From positions 95,422-159,421 of the forward strand of contig NZ_JACYWE010000009.1 of assembly GCF_014841105.1 (NCBI RefSeq): a stretch of DNA of 64,000 nt, written 5' to 3'. The DNA comes from Lolliginicoccus lacisalsi. GTDB lineage: Bacteria; Actinomycetota; Actinomycetes; Mycobacteriales; Mycobacteriaceae. The notes beneath the pieces are model-generated. The model made no database searches. It was not told where the DNA came from and saw nothing but the letters and a program-made list of their open reading frames with translations. Position numbers and translations under genes: made by a program. The stretch's first letter is position 1; every line of letters begins with the position of its first letter. This document shows, piece by piece, positions 56,461-64,000 of this stretch.

Positions 56461-57258
56461 CTAGCGCTGCGCCACGTACTCCAGGCCGTCGCCGGACTCG
56501 CTCATGACGGTCATCCGGTCAGCCTCGATGGTCGTTCGCACCGTGCCCGCGGACAGGACCGCAAGCACTGCTCGCTCGACTTCGTTCTTCTCGTCGGAGC
56601 AGTTCATCCGCGTCGTCGCGAGCGGGCTGAACTCCACGGCGGAGCCATCGACCTGCGCCGAGCCCATGATGTTGTTACAGCCCGCCGAGCCGCTCACGCG
56701 GCCTTCCTCGTCAATGCGCAACGTAGCGCCCGACTCGGTAATGGAGGCGCTGGAAGTGATGGCATCCTCGGATATCAGCGCCCGCAGCTCCCACGTGGTG
56801 CCGACCAGTGGCTGGTCGGGCTCGGCGACCTCGCGGTCGATCAGGGTGACGGTGGTCTCGCCCGTGCGCAGCACCAGCTCATCACCGTCGAGCTCCCACT
56901 CGGGCTCGCCCGCGAACAGGCTGTTGAGCCATTCGTCGGCGCCCGCGGTCTCCTCGGAGCAGCCGATCAGTGTCATCGCGAGCTGCTCGGTCCGCACCCG
57001 CCCGTCGGAGAGGTCGACGCCGCCGAACGCGGTGTTGCAGCCAGCGGTGGCGTTGAGCGTGCCGTCCTCGCCGAACTCGACGCGCATCGGTCCGCCGCCG
57101 GGTATCGGCGTGCCCGTCACTGAGCTGGAGATGAACTCGCGCCCTTCGAGACCGGCCATCGGTTCCTCCTCGTCGCTGCTGCCGCAGGAGGCCACCATGC
57201 CCACGACGACACCGCAGGACGCGATCACGCCAACCATTCGCCTTGACACAGATCCCAT
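56461..57258 (-). CDS. Lipoprotein with two META (HslJ-like) domains
   Basis: A 265-residue lipoprotein: signal peptide ending in GMVASC, an acidic linker, then two META-type repeats. Domain 1: LEGREFISSSVTG, TLNATAGCNTAFGGVDLSDG, LAMTLIGCSEE. Domain 2: LVGTTWELRALI, GRVSGSAGCNNIMGSAQVDG, LATTRMNCSDE. Each repeat has the G-C-N and T-x3-C pattern of the HslJ family. Likely envelope-associated; role unknown. Confidence 0.9.
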   Translation of the reverse strand: MGSVSRRMVGVIASCGVVVGMVASCGSSDEEEPMAGLEGREFISSSVTGTPIPGGGPMRVEFGEDGTLNATAGCNTAFGGVDLSDGRVRTEQLAMTLIGCSEETAGADEWLNSLFAGEPEWELDGDELVLRTGETTVTLIDREVAEPDQPLVGTTWELRALISEDAITSSASITESGATLRIDEEGRVSGSAGCNNIMGSAQVDGSAVEFSPLATTRMNCSDEKNEVERAVLAVLSAGTVRTTIEADRMTVMSESGDGLEYVAQR

Positions 57259-57361
57259 ACGTCCATCCCCGGTAGCTCGTATACGTACCAGGCTGTTCTA
57301 CCAGAAGGTGATGATCATCGCTGCGGGGCGAGGGGAGCGCGCGATCGTCTACATTCGGGGG

Positions 57362-57913
57362 GTGACCACACCGCAGGATCCCCAGGACCGTGACCGCTCC
57401 GATGATGGCGCGAGCTGGCCGCCACCGACCGGCCAATCCGGGAACCAGTGGGCCGGCACCGGTGGCTACTCCTATCCGCCGCTCGGCGGGGACCCGCAGC
57501 CCCCCTACGGCGCGACGGGGCCCGCGCACGATCCGTATGGCGCGCCTCCGGAATATGGCTACCCGGCCCCCGACCCTGCCACCGGGGCGTACTACCCACC
57601 GCCCCCGGGCGCGGGCGGCTATCCCGGCTACCCGGGCTATCCCCAGGGCCCCGGATCCCCCTACGGCATGGCGCAGCGCACCAACGGGCTCGCGATCGCC
57701 TCGCTGATCGTCTCGATCGCCTCGCTGCTGTGCTGCGGTCTCTTTGGGTTCATCGGCATCATCCTCGGCGTGATGGCGCGCAAGCAGATCCGGCAGACCG
57801 GCGAGAACGGCGACGGGCTGGCCATCGCTGGCATCGCCGTCGGAGCTGCCGTGACAGTGCTCCTGGTGCTGTTCGTGATCCTCAGCGTGATCGGCAGCGC
57901 CGCGGGCTACTAG
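57362..57913 (+). CDS. DUF4190-type membrane protein with Pro/Gly/Tyr-rich N-terminus
   Basis: A 183-residue protein. The first 110 residues are Pro/Gly/Tyr-rich and presumably disordered. The C-terminal part has two helices of DUF4190 type (GLAIASLIVSIASLLCCGLF and GLAIAGIAVGAAVTVLLVL) joined by MARKQIRQTGENGDG. The start is GTG at 57362. Function unknown. Confidence 0.85.
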   Translation: MTTPQDPQDRDRSDDGASWPPPTGQSGNQWAGTGGYSYPPLGGDPQPPYGATGPAHDPYGAPPEYGYPAPDPATGAYYPPPPGAGGYPGYPGYPQGPGSPYGMAQRTNGLAIASLIVSIASLLCCGLFGFIGIILGVMARKQIRQTGENGDGLAIAGIAVGAAVTVLLVLFVILSVIGSAAGY

Positions 57914-57935
57914 CCGAACCATTACGCTGGCGTCC

Positions 57936-59021
57936 ATGGCGGAAGGCAGCAACGTCGATGTGGTCGTCATCGGAGCGGGGCAGGCAGGCTTGTCCGCCGC
58001 CCACTTCCTGGCCCGGTTCGGCCTGCGGCCCGGCGAGGAGCTCCTCGTCCTCGACTCGGCCCACCAGCCGGGCGGGGCGTGGCAGCACCGCTGGCCGTCG
58101 CTGACCCTCGCTACCGTCAATGGCGTGAGCGACCTTCCCGGACTGCCGTTCGCCGACATCGTCGACACCGCGCGCGGGGAGGTCACCGCGGCCGAGGCCG
58201 TGCCCCGCTACTACGCCGCGTACGAGCAGAAGTTCGGCCTGGACGTGCAGCGGCCGGTCGCGGTGCGGGTGGTGTGCGGCCCGCACGAGGACGATCGCTT
58301 CCAGGTGGAGACCAGCGCGGGAACGTGGCGGGCGCGGGGCATCATCAACGCCACCGGCACGTGGGAGAAGCCCTTCATCCCGTTCTATCCCGGTGCCGAT
58401 ACCTTTCGTGGCAGGCAGCTCCACACCCACGACTACACCACCGCTGATGAGTTCCGCGGCAAGCACACCGTGGTGATCGGTGGCGGGATCTCCGCCATCC
58501 AGCTGCTCGATGAGGTCTCCCGCGTCACCTCCACCACCTGGGTGACGCGCAGCGAGCCACGCTTCCGCGAGGGACCGTTCGACGCGGGCGAGGGGCGGCG
58601 CGCGGTGGCCCTCGTGGAGGACCGGGTGCGCCACGGGCTTCCGCCCGGCTCGGTCGTCTCGGTGACGGGCCTGCCGGTGACCCCGGCGGTCCGGTCGGCC
58701 CGCGAGCGCGGCGTCCTCGTGCGGCGGCCGATGTTCGCGCGCATCGAGCCGGAAGGCGTGCGCTGGGCCGATGGTGACTACCAGCATGCGGAGATCCTGT
58801 TCTGGTGCACCGGCTTCCGCTCCTCGCTCGATCACCTCGCGCCCCTTGCGCTGCGCGGCCATGGCGGTGGCATCGTCATGACGGGCCGGGCAGCGACCCA
58901 GGTGGCCGAGCAGCCCCGCGTGCACCTGGTGGGCTACGGGCCGTCGGCGAGCACGATCGGCGCCAACCGGGCCGGGCGGGACGCCGCTCGCGAGCTGCTC
59001 GGCACGCTCGGGCTCCGGTAG
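57936..59021 (+). CDS. FAD/NAD(P)-binding flavoprotein monooxygenase-like
   Basis: A 361-residue CzcO/flavin-monooxygenase-like enzyme. FAD motif VVIGAGQAGLSAAHFL near residue 10; QPGGAWQHRWPSLTLATVNG; second Rossmann motif VVIGGGISAIQLLDEV near residue 184. ILFWCTGFRSSLDHL is the family's late NADP/FAD block. The substrate is unknown. ATG in GCGTCCATGGCG. Co-directional with the fatty-acid genes downstream. Confidence 0.88.
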   Translation: MAEGSNVDVVVIGAGQAGLSAAHFLARFGLRPGEELLVLDSAHQPGGAWQHRWPSLTLATVNGVSDLPGLPFADIVDTARGEVTAAEAVPRYYAAYEQKFGLDVQRPVAVRVVCGPHEDDRFQVETSAGTWRARGIINATGTWEKPFIPFYPGADTFRGRQLHTHDYTTADEFRGKHTVVIGGGISAIQLLDEVSRVTSTTWVTRSEPRFREGPFDAGEGRRAVALVEDRVRHGLPPGSVVSVTGLPVTPAVRSARERGVLVRRPMFARIEPEGVRWADGDYQHAEILFWCTGFRSSLDHLAPLALRGHGGGIVMTGRAATQVAEQPRVHLVGYGPSASTIGANRAGRDAARELLGTLGLR

Positions 59022-59084
59022 CAGGCCCACGCGCCGGGCGCAGGCCGTAGGATCACCACGCGGAACGAGCAAGGAGGCAACAGG

Positions 59085-59849
59085 GTGAGCATCACCGTCG
59101 AGGGTGGCATCGCCACGGTCATCGTGTCGGATCCGGACCGCGGCTGCAGCCTGGACATCCCGGGGCTCGACCATGCGGCCACCGTGCTGCGCGAGGACGA
59201 CAGCATTCGCGCCGTGGTGCTGCAGGGCCCCGAGGGCATGGGGTTCTGCAATGGCGGCGATGTGAAGGCGTTCGCCGCGGCCGATGATCCGGGCGCCTAC
59301 CTCGCGGAGATCGCGGCGCCATTCCATCGCTTCGTCTCCGCGCTGCGAGCCATCGACGCGCCATCCATCGCGGCGGTACGGGGTTTCGCCGCTGGGGGAG
59401 GCATGAGCATCGCTTGTGCCGCGACGCTCGCGGTGGGCGGCCCCGGCACCAGGTTCGTCCCGGCCTATCCGACGATCGGCTTCTCCACCGATGGCGGCCT
59501 GAGCTGGACCCTTCCGCGCATCGTGGGACAACGCCAGGCCGCGCGCATCATCCTCGCCAACCAGATCCTCGACAGCAGCGAGGCGCAGCGGCTCGGGCTG
59601 CTCGGTGATGTGACCGGCACCGATGAGGACGTCGTCCCGCACGCGCGCGCCATGGCCGAGAAGCTCGCGGCAGCGTCGCGCACCGCGACCACCGAGATCC
59701 TGCGCCTGCTGCGCGCGAGCGACGCCAGCGCGCTCGGCGAGCATCTCGATGCGGAAGCAGCGGCGATCGCCCGCACCGCGGGCAGCGCGGACGGCCGGGA
59801 GGGCGTCGCGGCGTTCCTCGCCAAGCGCCCACCCCGGTTCGAGCCATGA
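59085..59849 (+). CDS. Enoyl-CoA hydratase/isomerase family protein
   Basis: A 254-residue crotonase. Oxyanion-hole blocks FCNGGDVKAFA and AAVRGFAAGGGMSIACAATL are present; FVPAYPTIGFSTDGGLSWTL places an aspartate where hydratases have the second glutamate, so isomerase or other crotonase chemistry is possible. GTG start after GGAGGCAACAGG. Precedes a dienoyl-CoA-reductase-like gene, pointing to unsaturated fatty-acid oxidation. Confidence 0.9.
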   Translation: MSITVEGGIATVIVSDPDRGCSLDIPGLDHAATVLREDDSIRAVVLQGPEGMGFCNGGDVKAFAAADDPGAYLAEIAAPFHRFVSALRAIDAPSIAAVRGFAAGGGMSIACAATLAVGGPGTRFVPAYPTIGFSTDGGLSWTLPRIVGQRQAARIILANQILDSSEAQRLGLLGDVTGTDEDVVPHARAMAEKLAAASRTATTEILRLLRASDASALGEHLDAEAAAIARTAGSADGREGVAAFLAKRPPRFEP

Positions 59850-59856
59850 ATGCCGA

Positions 59857-59908
59857 CCTGCGAATATGCGACCTGCGACCATTCGACCTGCGACCATCAA
59901 ACCTGCGA
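59857..59908. repeat. Four 15-nt tandem repeats between coding genes
   Basis: CCTGCGA recurs at 59857, 59872, 59887 and 59902, exactly 15 bases apart, within longer similar units (CGACCTGCGACCAT). It fills the gap between the hydratase stop and the SDR ribosome site. Confidence 0.85.
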
Positions 59909-59922
59909 CCCCAAGGAATCCC

Positions 59923-60753
59923 ATGAGCAGTGACTTCATCGAGACCCTCGACCTGCGCGGCAAGGTCGTCTTCGTGGCCGGGGGAACGAGCGGCATCAAT
60001 CTCGGTATCGCCGAGGACTTCGCCCGCGCTGGCGCGAACATCGCGGTGCAGAGCCGCTCGCAGGACAAGGTCGACGCCACCGTCGCGGACCTGAAGGAGT
60101 TCGGGGTGGCCGCGTTCGGGGCTGCCGCTGATGTTCGAGACTACGCCGCCACCGAGGAGGCCCTCGCGACGGCGGCCGATGCGCTCGGCCCCATCGACGT
60201 GCTCATCTCCGGGGCCGCCGGGAACTTTCCCGTCGCAGCGTTGAACATGTCGGCCAACGCGTTCAAGTCCGTTGTCGACATCGACTTGCTCGGCACCTTC
60301 AACGTGCTGCGCGCGGGCTACCAGTTCCTGCGCCGGCCGGGCGCGAGCGTCATCAACATCTCCGCGCCGCAGTCGGAGCTGCCCACCATCACCCAGGCGC
60401 ACGTGTGCGCGGCCAAGGCCGGGGTGGACATGCTCACCCGCACTCTGGCTCTCGAATGGGGCCCGTCCGGCGTGCGGGTGAACGCCGTCATCCCGGGCCC
60501 GATCGACGGCACCGAGGGCATGACCCGCCTCGCTCCCACCGATGAGGCTCGCGAGCTCGTTACCAGCAGCGTCCCCCTGCGCCGCTACGGCACCCCGCGG
60601 GATGTCGCCAACGTGTGCCGCTTCCTCGCGTCGCCGCTCGCCAGCTATGTGACGGGCGTCGTGCTGCCCGCCGATGGAGGATGGGTGCTCGGCGGAGCCG
60701 CCCAGACCATGGGTGTCATCGGTGCGCCGCTGATGGAGCCCAAGCAAGGCTGA
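59923..60753 (+). CDS. SDR-family 2,4-dienoyl-CoA-reductase-like enzyme
   Basis: A 276-residue short-chain dehydrogenase. NADP motif VFVAGGTSGINLGIAEDF. The usual active-site Y-x3-K is replaced by AHVCAAKAGVDMLTRTLALE, keeping Lys but with His in place of Tyr; this resembles the 2,4-dienoyl-CoA reductase branch, which also lacks that Tyr. VIPGPIDGTEGMTRL follows. With the crotonase upstream it suits beta-oxidation of unsaturated acyl-CoA. AAGGAA before ATG. Confidence 0.88.
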   Translation: MSSDFIETLDLRGKVVFVAGGTSGINLGIAEDFARAGANIAVQSRSQDKVDATVADLKEFGVAAFGAAADVRDYAATEEALATAADALGPIDVLISGAAGNFPVAALNMSANAFKSVVDIDLLGTFNVLRAGYQFLRRPGASVINISAPQSELPTITQAHVCAAKAGVDMLTRTLALEWGPSGVRVNAVIPGPIDGTEGMTRLAPTDEARELVTSSVPLRRYGTPRDVANVCRFLASPLASYVTGVVLPADGGWVLGGAAQTMGVIGAPLMEPKQG

Positions 60754-60771
60754 TCAGGGCCTGGAAAGGCC

Positions 60772-60802
60772 AGTGGCCCCGTGGATCATCCACGGGGCCA
60801 CT
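60772..60802. terminator. Palindromic terminator between convergent genes
   Basis: AGTGGCCCCGTGGAT (60772-60786), one base, and the exact complement (60788-60802). It lies between the SDR stop and the small acidic gene stop and can serve both. Confidence 0.85.
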
Positions 60803-60817
60803 GCTCTCGGATTGGTC

Positions 60818-61051
60818 TCAGGGGCGGTCAGCGGGGTTCCAGGGGAAGACGGGCTGGAAGAAGGCCTGCTCGGTGTTGACCCACTCGCCGAGGTCCGCGT
60901 CCCATTCCTGGCCGATCTCCTGGGTGCCCTGCAGCACGCCGAGGAGCTCGGCCTGGCCCGCGTTGAAATCTCCGAGCCCGGCGAGGAAATCGCCAAGGTC
61001 CGCGTAGTAGCCGGAATCGCCGATGAGGGCGGTGAGGATCTGCTCGAGCAT
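60818..61051 (-). CDS. Tiny acidic protein, possible mycolata small porin
   Basis: A 77-residue protein without signal peptide or cysteine: MLEQILTALIGDSGYYADLG, repeated G-D-F/L turns (GDFLAGLGDFN), then an acidic amphipathic part (GQEWDADLGEWVNTEQ) and Pro/Trp end. AAGGATG lies before the ATG, and dedicated terminator and upstream dyads flank it, favouring strong expression. Small, acidic, leaderless proteins in this order include PorH/PorA channel peptides; resemblance here is only in character, so the label is tentative. Confidence 0.65.
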   Translation of the reverse strand: MLEQILTALIGDSGYYADLGDFLAGLGDFNAGQAELLGVLQGTQEIGQEWDADLGEWVNTEQAFFQPVFPWNPADRP

Positions 61052-61355
61052 GATGCATCCTTGGTTCGTAGGGTGCGCGCCGGGCTAGGGAGTGGCGCGC
61101 TGCCCCCATTTGTATTGAGCCGCAAGTGAATTAGTGAGCCAGTCGAAGCAATGGATGCGATTCCTTGACCGGTTTGTCGCCTTGCCGAAACTCGTTTAAC
61201 TGCAGGTAAACGGGGGTTTTCGGTAAGGGGTCCAGCGTGTGGATCGTGGGGGCTGGAAAGCGGTCCTCCAATGCGCGTGGAGCGGGAGGGAAACCTTCGG
61301 GCATCCCTCCCGCTCCATCACCACAGCGGCGACGAGCGACGCTACGGATTCGACG
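61052..61355. other. Intergenic region upstream of the tiny acidic gene
   Basis: About 300 bases without a supported gene. It holds a nested dyad at 61186-61224 (CCGAAA, CGTTTA, then TAAACG, TTTCGG), the terminator at 61279-61316, and a direct repeat of GACGCTACGGATTC around 61337-61364. Confidence 0.7.
61279..61316 (-). terminator. Terminator after the acyl-CoA dehydrogenase
   Basis: GGAGCGGGAGGGA (61279-61291) pairs perfectly with TCCCTCCCGCTCC (61304-61316), 40 bases past the minus-strand acyl-CoA dehydrogenase stop. Confidence 0.8.
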
Positions 61356-63116
61356 CTACGGATTCATCGTGTAGCTGCCCGACATGCTGGCGACGGCATC
61401 CCAGGTGGAGCTGTCATCGCTGTCCGCAGGACGACGGATCGCAGCGATCATGCGCTTCTGCTGCTCGTCGGTCGCGAGCGGCTTCGAGTACAGGGCAACG
61501 GCGTAGCTGGAGAAGTCCCGGACGATCGTGGTGAAGATCTGATCGATCAGAGCGTCATCGATGCCTTCGATGCGGGCCTGCTCGAGGATGAGGTGGCCGT
61601 AGACGATCTGGGTGAACAACTGGCCCACCTCGAGCATGAAGTTCATGTCCTTGATCTGCTCGGCCGATGGCGTGGCCTCGGTGAGCAGCGCGAGGAACTC
61701 GGTGATCTGCTCGCGGAACACCGCAACGTTCGGGATGCGCGACGCGGCCTCGAACTCGCTGTTCCAGTCATGGAACCGCACCTTCGACAACCCCCGGGCG
61801 GGCCCCTGCTTGAAGAGGAAGCCATCGTTGGCGGCATCGCGGCGCGTGGGCACCTCGGGCAGATCAACGGGCTGGAAGAGGTAGGCAGCCATGAACTTGT
61901 TGATCAGCGCGAGGTTCACCGCGACGGTGCCCTCGAGCTTGGGCAGGCCGCGCACGTCATTGGCGGCGATGGTGATGAAGTTGTCCTTCTCGAAGCTCTT
62001 GGCCGCCACGATGTCCCCGAGCAGGCCGATGACCTTCTCCGACTCGGTGGTCACCTTCATCTTGGTGACGGCGTTGTAGAGCAGGTAGCGGCGATCATCG
62101 GCATTTGCCTCGCGGAAGTAGTCGATGGCACGGTCCGAGAACAGGCGTCCACCGATCAAGCGTGCGTACGCCTCGATGAACGCGGCCCGCACATGCGGCA
62201 TGGTGGTCACCGCGGCGCCGTAGAGGACGCGGTTGGAGGCGTGGGTGATGGCCTCGTAGAACGCATGGGTGGCCATGCCGATGCCGCCGAAGCACAGGTT
62301 GAACTTGCCGACGTTGACGGTGTTCATCGCGGCGGAGAACGCGTCGTCGCCGCGGTGGAGGATGTCCTCCTCGCGCACGGGGTAGTCGTTGAGCTGGAAC
62401 GCGGCCACATACATCTGCGAGGGCACGATGTTCTTGATCAGCTCGAACGCGGGATGCGAGGAGTCGGCGCGGAAGAACACGTACTCGTGCCCGCCGTCGG
62501 CCTGGTCGATGCGGCCGAACACCGAGACGGTGCGGGCACAGTTGCCATTGCCGATGTAGTACTTGCCGCCGTTGGCGCGGTAGCCGTCGTCGGTGGCGGT
62601 GAGGCGCATGTCCGTGGAGTAGACGTCCGCGCCGTGATCCTTGTCGGACAACCCGAACGCGGCGACCTCGCCGCTGGCGAGGGATTCCGCGGTGATCTGG
62701 CGGGCCGACGCGTTGCTGCTCTGCCAGACCGGGCCGAGGCCGAGCGCGGTGACCTGCCAGGGGTACCAGTAGTTCAGCCCGTAGAACCCGAGGATCTCCG
62801 ACAGCGCGGCGACCCGGGCGGTGTCCCAGCGGGCTCCCGGCGCGGCGCCCTCCTGGTCGGCGGGGGTGAGGAACTTCGCGAAGAGTTGCTTCTCGGCGAC
62901 GAAGTCGAGGAACTCCTGGTAAAAGACGTGATCGTGAAAATCCTCGGTCAGCTTGCCCAGTCCGCGGGACTCGAACCAGTCGATCGTCGCGGCGAGCAGC
63001 TCGCGGGTCTCGGCGTCGAAGTGCGCGGGGTCGTAGCTGTGCGGGTGCAGCAGAAGGTCGGGGGAGGGCACGGTACCTGCCTTGGTCTCGTTCGTGACGT
63101 TGCTTGGCTTGTCCAT
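61356..63116 (-). CDS. Acyl-CoA dehydrogenase/oxidase family protein
   Basis: A 586-residue flavoprotein for alpha,beta-oxidation of acyl-CoA. FAD/substrate blocks: EVAAFGLSDKDHGADVYSTD, RANGGKYYIGNGNCARTVSV and LCFGGIGMATHAFYEAITHA. DEQQKRMIAAIRRP is near the end. It is longer than the usual 380-400 residue enzymes, having an extra C-terminal domain. ATG at 63116 is chosen over a long out-of-family extension. Together with the crotonase and reductase it forms a fatty-acid oxidation neighbourhood. Confidence 0.9.
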   Translation of the reverse strand: MDKPSNVTNETKAGTVPSPDLLLHPHSYDPAHFDAETRELLAATIDWFESRGLGKLTEDFHDHVFYQEFLDFVAEKQLFAKFLTPADQEGAAPGARWDTARVAALSEILGFYGLNYWYPWQVTALGLGPVWQSSNASARQITAESLASGEVAAFGLSDKDHGADVYSTDMRLTATDDGYRANGGKYYIGNGNCARTVSVFGRIDQADGGHEYVFFRADSSHPAFELIKNIVPSQMYVAAFQLNDYPVREEDILHRGDDAFSAAMNTVNVGKFNLCFGGIGMATHAFYEAITHASNRVLYGAAVTTMPHVRAAFIEAYARLIGGRLFSDRAIDYFREANADDRRYLLYNAVTKMKVTTESEKVIGLLGDIVAAKSFEKDNFITIAANDVRGLPKLEGTVAVNLALINKFMAAYLFQPVDLPEVPTRRDAANDGFLFKQGPARGLSKVRFHDWNSEFEAASRIPNVAVFREQITEFLALLTEATPSAEQIKDMNFMLEVGQLFTQIVYGHLILEQARIEGIDDALIDQIFTTIVRDFSSYAVALYSKPLATDEQQKRMIAAIRRPADSDDSSTWDAVASMSGSYTMNP

Positions 63117-63204
63117 CGAGACTAGGCCGCTGCCGATCCCCGTGCCACAGCACACGCCGGGACGTCGTGTCCCACAAAGCCGCAGGTACTCTCGGTGGCA
63201 GCGC

Positions 63205-64000
63205 CTACTGCGCGGCCGGGTTCCCGTGCCCGCCGGGAGGATCGCCATCCCTGGGCCGCAGCAATCGCTGCGCCCCGGCAGCGACCAAGACAGCGAGAAT
63301 CGCGCCGACGCCCATGAGCTCCGCGCGGCTCCAGGCTGCCCCGAGCGTGTCGCCGCCGGAGCCCAGCAGGATGGGCAGCGGCGTGGTCCACAGCGTCTGG
63401 CGGCGCTCGTCACCCATCACGGCGAACCCCACCCCGATCCACGCGCAGCCGATCAGGGCGAGCGCGGCCGCCCAGTGCGGCAGGAACAGCGCGATCACGG
63501 CCACCACGGCGAGCCCGCCGAGCGTGCCTGCCAAGCGGTTCGCGGCGGATCGGCCCGTACCGAGCGAGACGGGGCGGAAGATCATCATGAAAGCCGCGAC
63601 CGCCCAATAGCCATGGGGCAGCGAGAACGCGACGGACAGGGCAACGAGCGGTCCGCACACCAGCGCGCACCCCACAGCGTGGACACGGCTCAGGCCCAGG
63701 GCCACCGGGATCGCCGGCGCTGCGATGCGCGCGCGGTGCATGGCGAAAAATATCACCGCGGCTCCTGCGGCAGCCCACAGCGCGTTGCCCAGAGGGCTGC
63801 CCGCGCTGATGCTCGCGAAGACGGCCACGTCGATCGGCAGGAACGCCCCGAGGAGCAGGGTCCGGCGGTTCAGTGGTGCTTGCGCGAGAGCGGCGGCCGC
63901 GGCGGTGATGCCCGCGGCGAGGGGGCTCGCGGCAGCCAGCGTCGCCAGCGCCACCGTCACGCCAGTCGCGGCGGCGGTAGCCCCAAGCCAGCCCCACGTG
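63205..64000 (-). CDS. FUSC-type membrane protein (cut by window end)
   Basis: A minus-strand membrane protein that stays open to the last base, so its start lies beyond the window; a GTG at 63960 could give a shorter form. Several helices are visible. HGYWAVAAFMMIFRPVSLGT followed by RSAANRLAGTLGGLAVVAVI is the FUSC/aromatic-acid exporter motif. The tail is basic and Gly/Pro-rich (RLLRPRDGDPPGGHG). Export of aromatic or related compounds is a family-based guess. Confidence 0.82.
   Translation of the reverse strand, partial: TWGWLGATAAATGVTVALATLAAASPLAAGITAAAAALAQAPLNRRTLLLGAFLPIDVAVFASISAGSPLGNALWAAAGAAVIFFAMHRARIAAPAIPVALGLSRVHAVGCALVCGPLVALSVAFSLPHGYWAVAAFMMIFRPVSLGTGRSAANRLAGTLGGLAVVAVIALFLPHWAAALALIGCAWIGVGFAVMGDERRQTLWTTPLPILLGSGGDTLGAAWSRAELMGVGAILAVLVAAGAQRLLRPRDGDPPGGHGNPAAQ

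Overview
The window is GC-rich, gene-dense chromosomal DNA from an actinobacterium of the order Mycobacteriales (the mycolic-acid group). The evidence is gene order. rnc-mutM-OsmC-acyP-smc matches M. tuberculosis Rv2925c-Rv2922c. pgsA2, DUF881, sbp, DUF881, gcvH, garA, MerR, BFN, MerR and gcvP match Rv1822-Rv1832. glcB, guaB1, gnd1, blaR-like, blaI-like and the hotdog thioesterase match Rv1837c-Rv1847. ndh matches Rv1854c. The oxidoreductase, DUF1365, cyclopropane synthase and DUF1295 group matches Rv0449c-Rv0446c. The genus cannot be fixed from sequence alone. No tRNA, rRNA, CRISPR array, insertion sequence or prophage was seen.

Layout. 1-8.6 kb: RNase III (cut by the window edge), MutM, an isolated PD-(D/E)XK-like protein, a Baeyer-Villiger-type monooxygenase, OsmC, acylphosphatase and SMC. 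8.7-17.9 kb: phospholipid synthase, the DUF881/Sbp membrane cluster, GcvH, the FHA regulator GarA, two MerR regulators flanking a bifunctional-nuclease-domain protein, and gcvP behind a tandem glycine riboswitch. 18-27.7 kb: mostly minus-strand metabolism (phosphoesterase, malate synthase G, GuaB1, 6-phosphogluconate dehydrogenase) and a BlaI/M56 pair. 27.7-33 kb: an iron block with a FecCD/FecE-type ABC transporter (one permease fused to an RDD domain), an FhuF-like gene with a frameshift, several IdeR/DtxR boxes and a likely MrsI-type iron-sparing small RNA upstream of the thioesterase. 33-41 kb: NDH-2, a small hydrolase and a lipid-modification operon with two cyclopropane-fatty-acid-type methyltransferases. 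41-48.8 kb: alanine symporter, DUF2252, Hsp20 with a HAIR-like operator, nitroreductase, fructosamine kinase, siderophore-binding lipoprotein, DUF309 and a glutamine amidotransferase-like protein. 48.9-50.2 kb: a 47-residue peptide gene followed by a SagB-type dehydrogenase, with no YcaO partner in the window. 50.2-64 kb: secreted lipocalin, lipoproteins, an ABC exporter with its own two-component system, a repeat-rich gap, a META-domain lipoprotein, fatty-acid oxidation genes, a tiny acidic protein, an acyl-CoA dehydrogenase and a FUSC-type membrane protein cut by the window end.

How it works together. Iron control is the clearest theme: IdeR-like boxes precede the transporter operon, the FhuF-like gene, the small RNA and the siderophore-binding protein. 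Glycine is sensed by the riboswitch and cleaved by GcvP/GcvH. GarA is the conserved phospho-switch of 2-oxoglutarate metabolism.

The best candidates for something new are the peptide plus SagB-type dehydrogenase pair (48937-50217), the MrsI-like RNA (about 32333-32445), and a family of about 50-nt palindromic repeats in three separate gaps (3.6, 18.0 and 55.8 kb).
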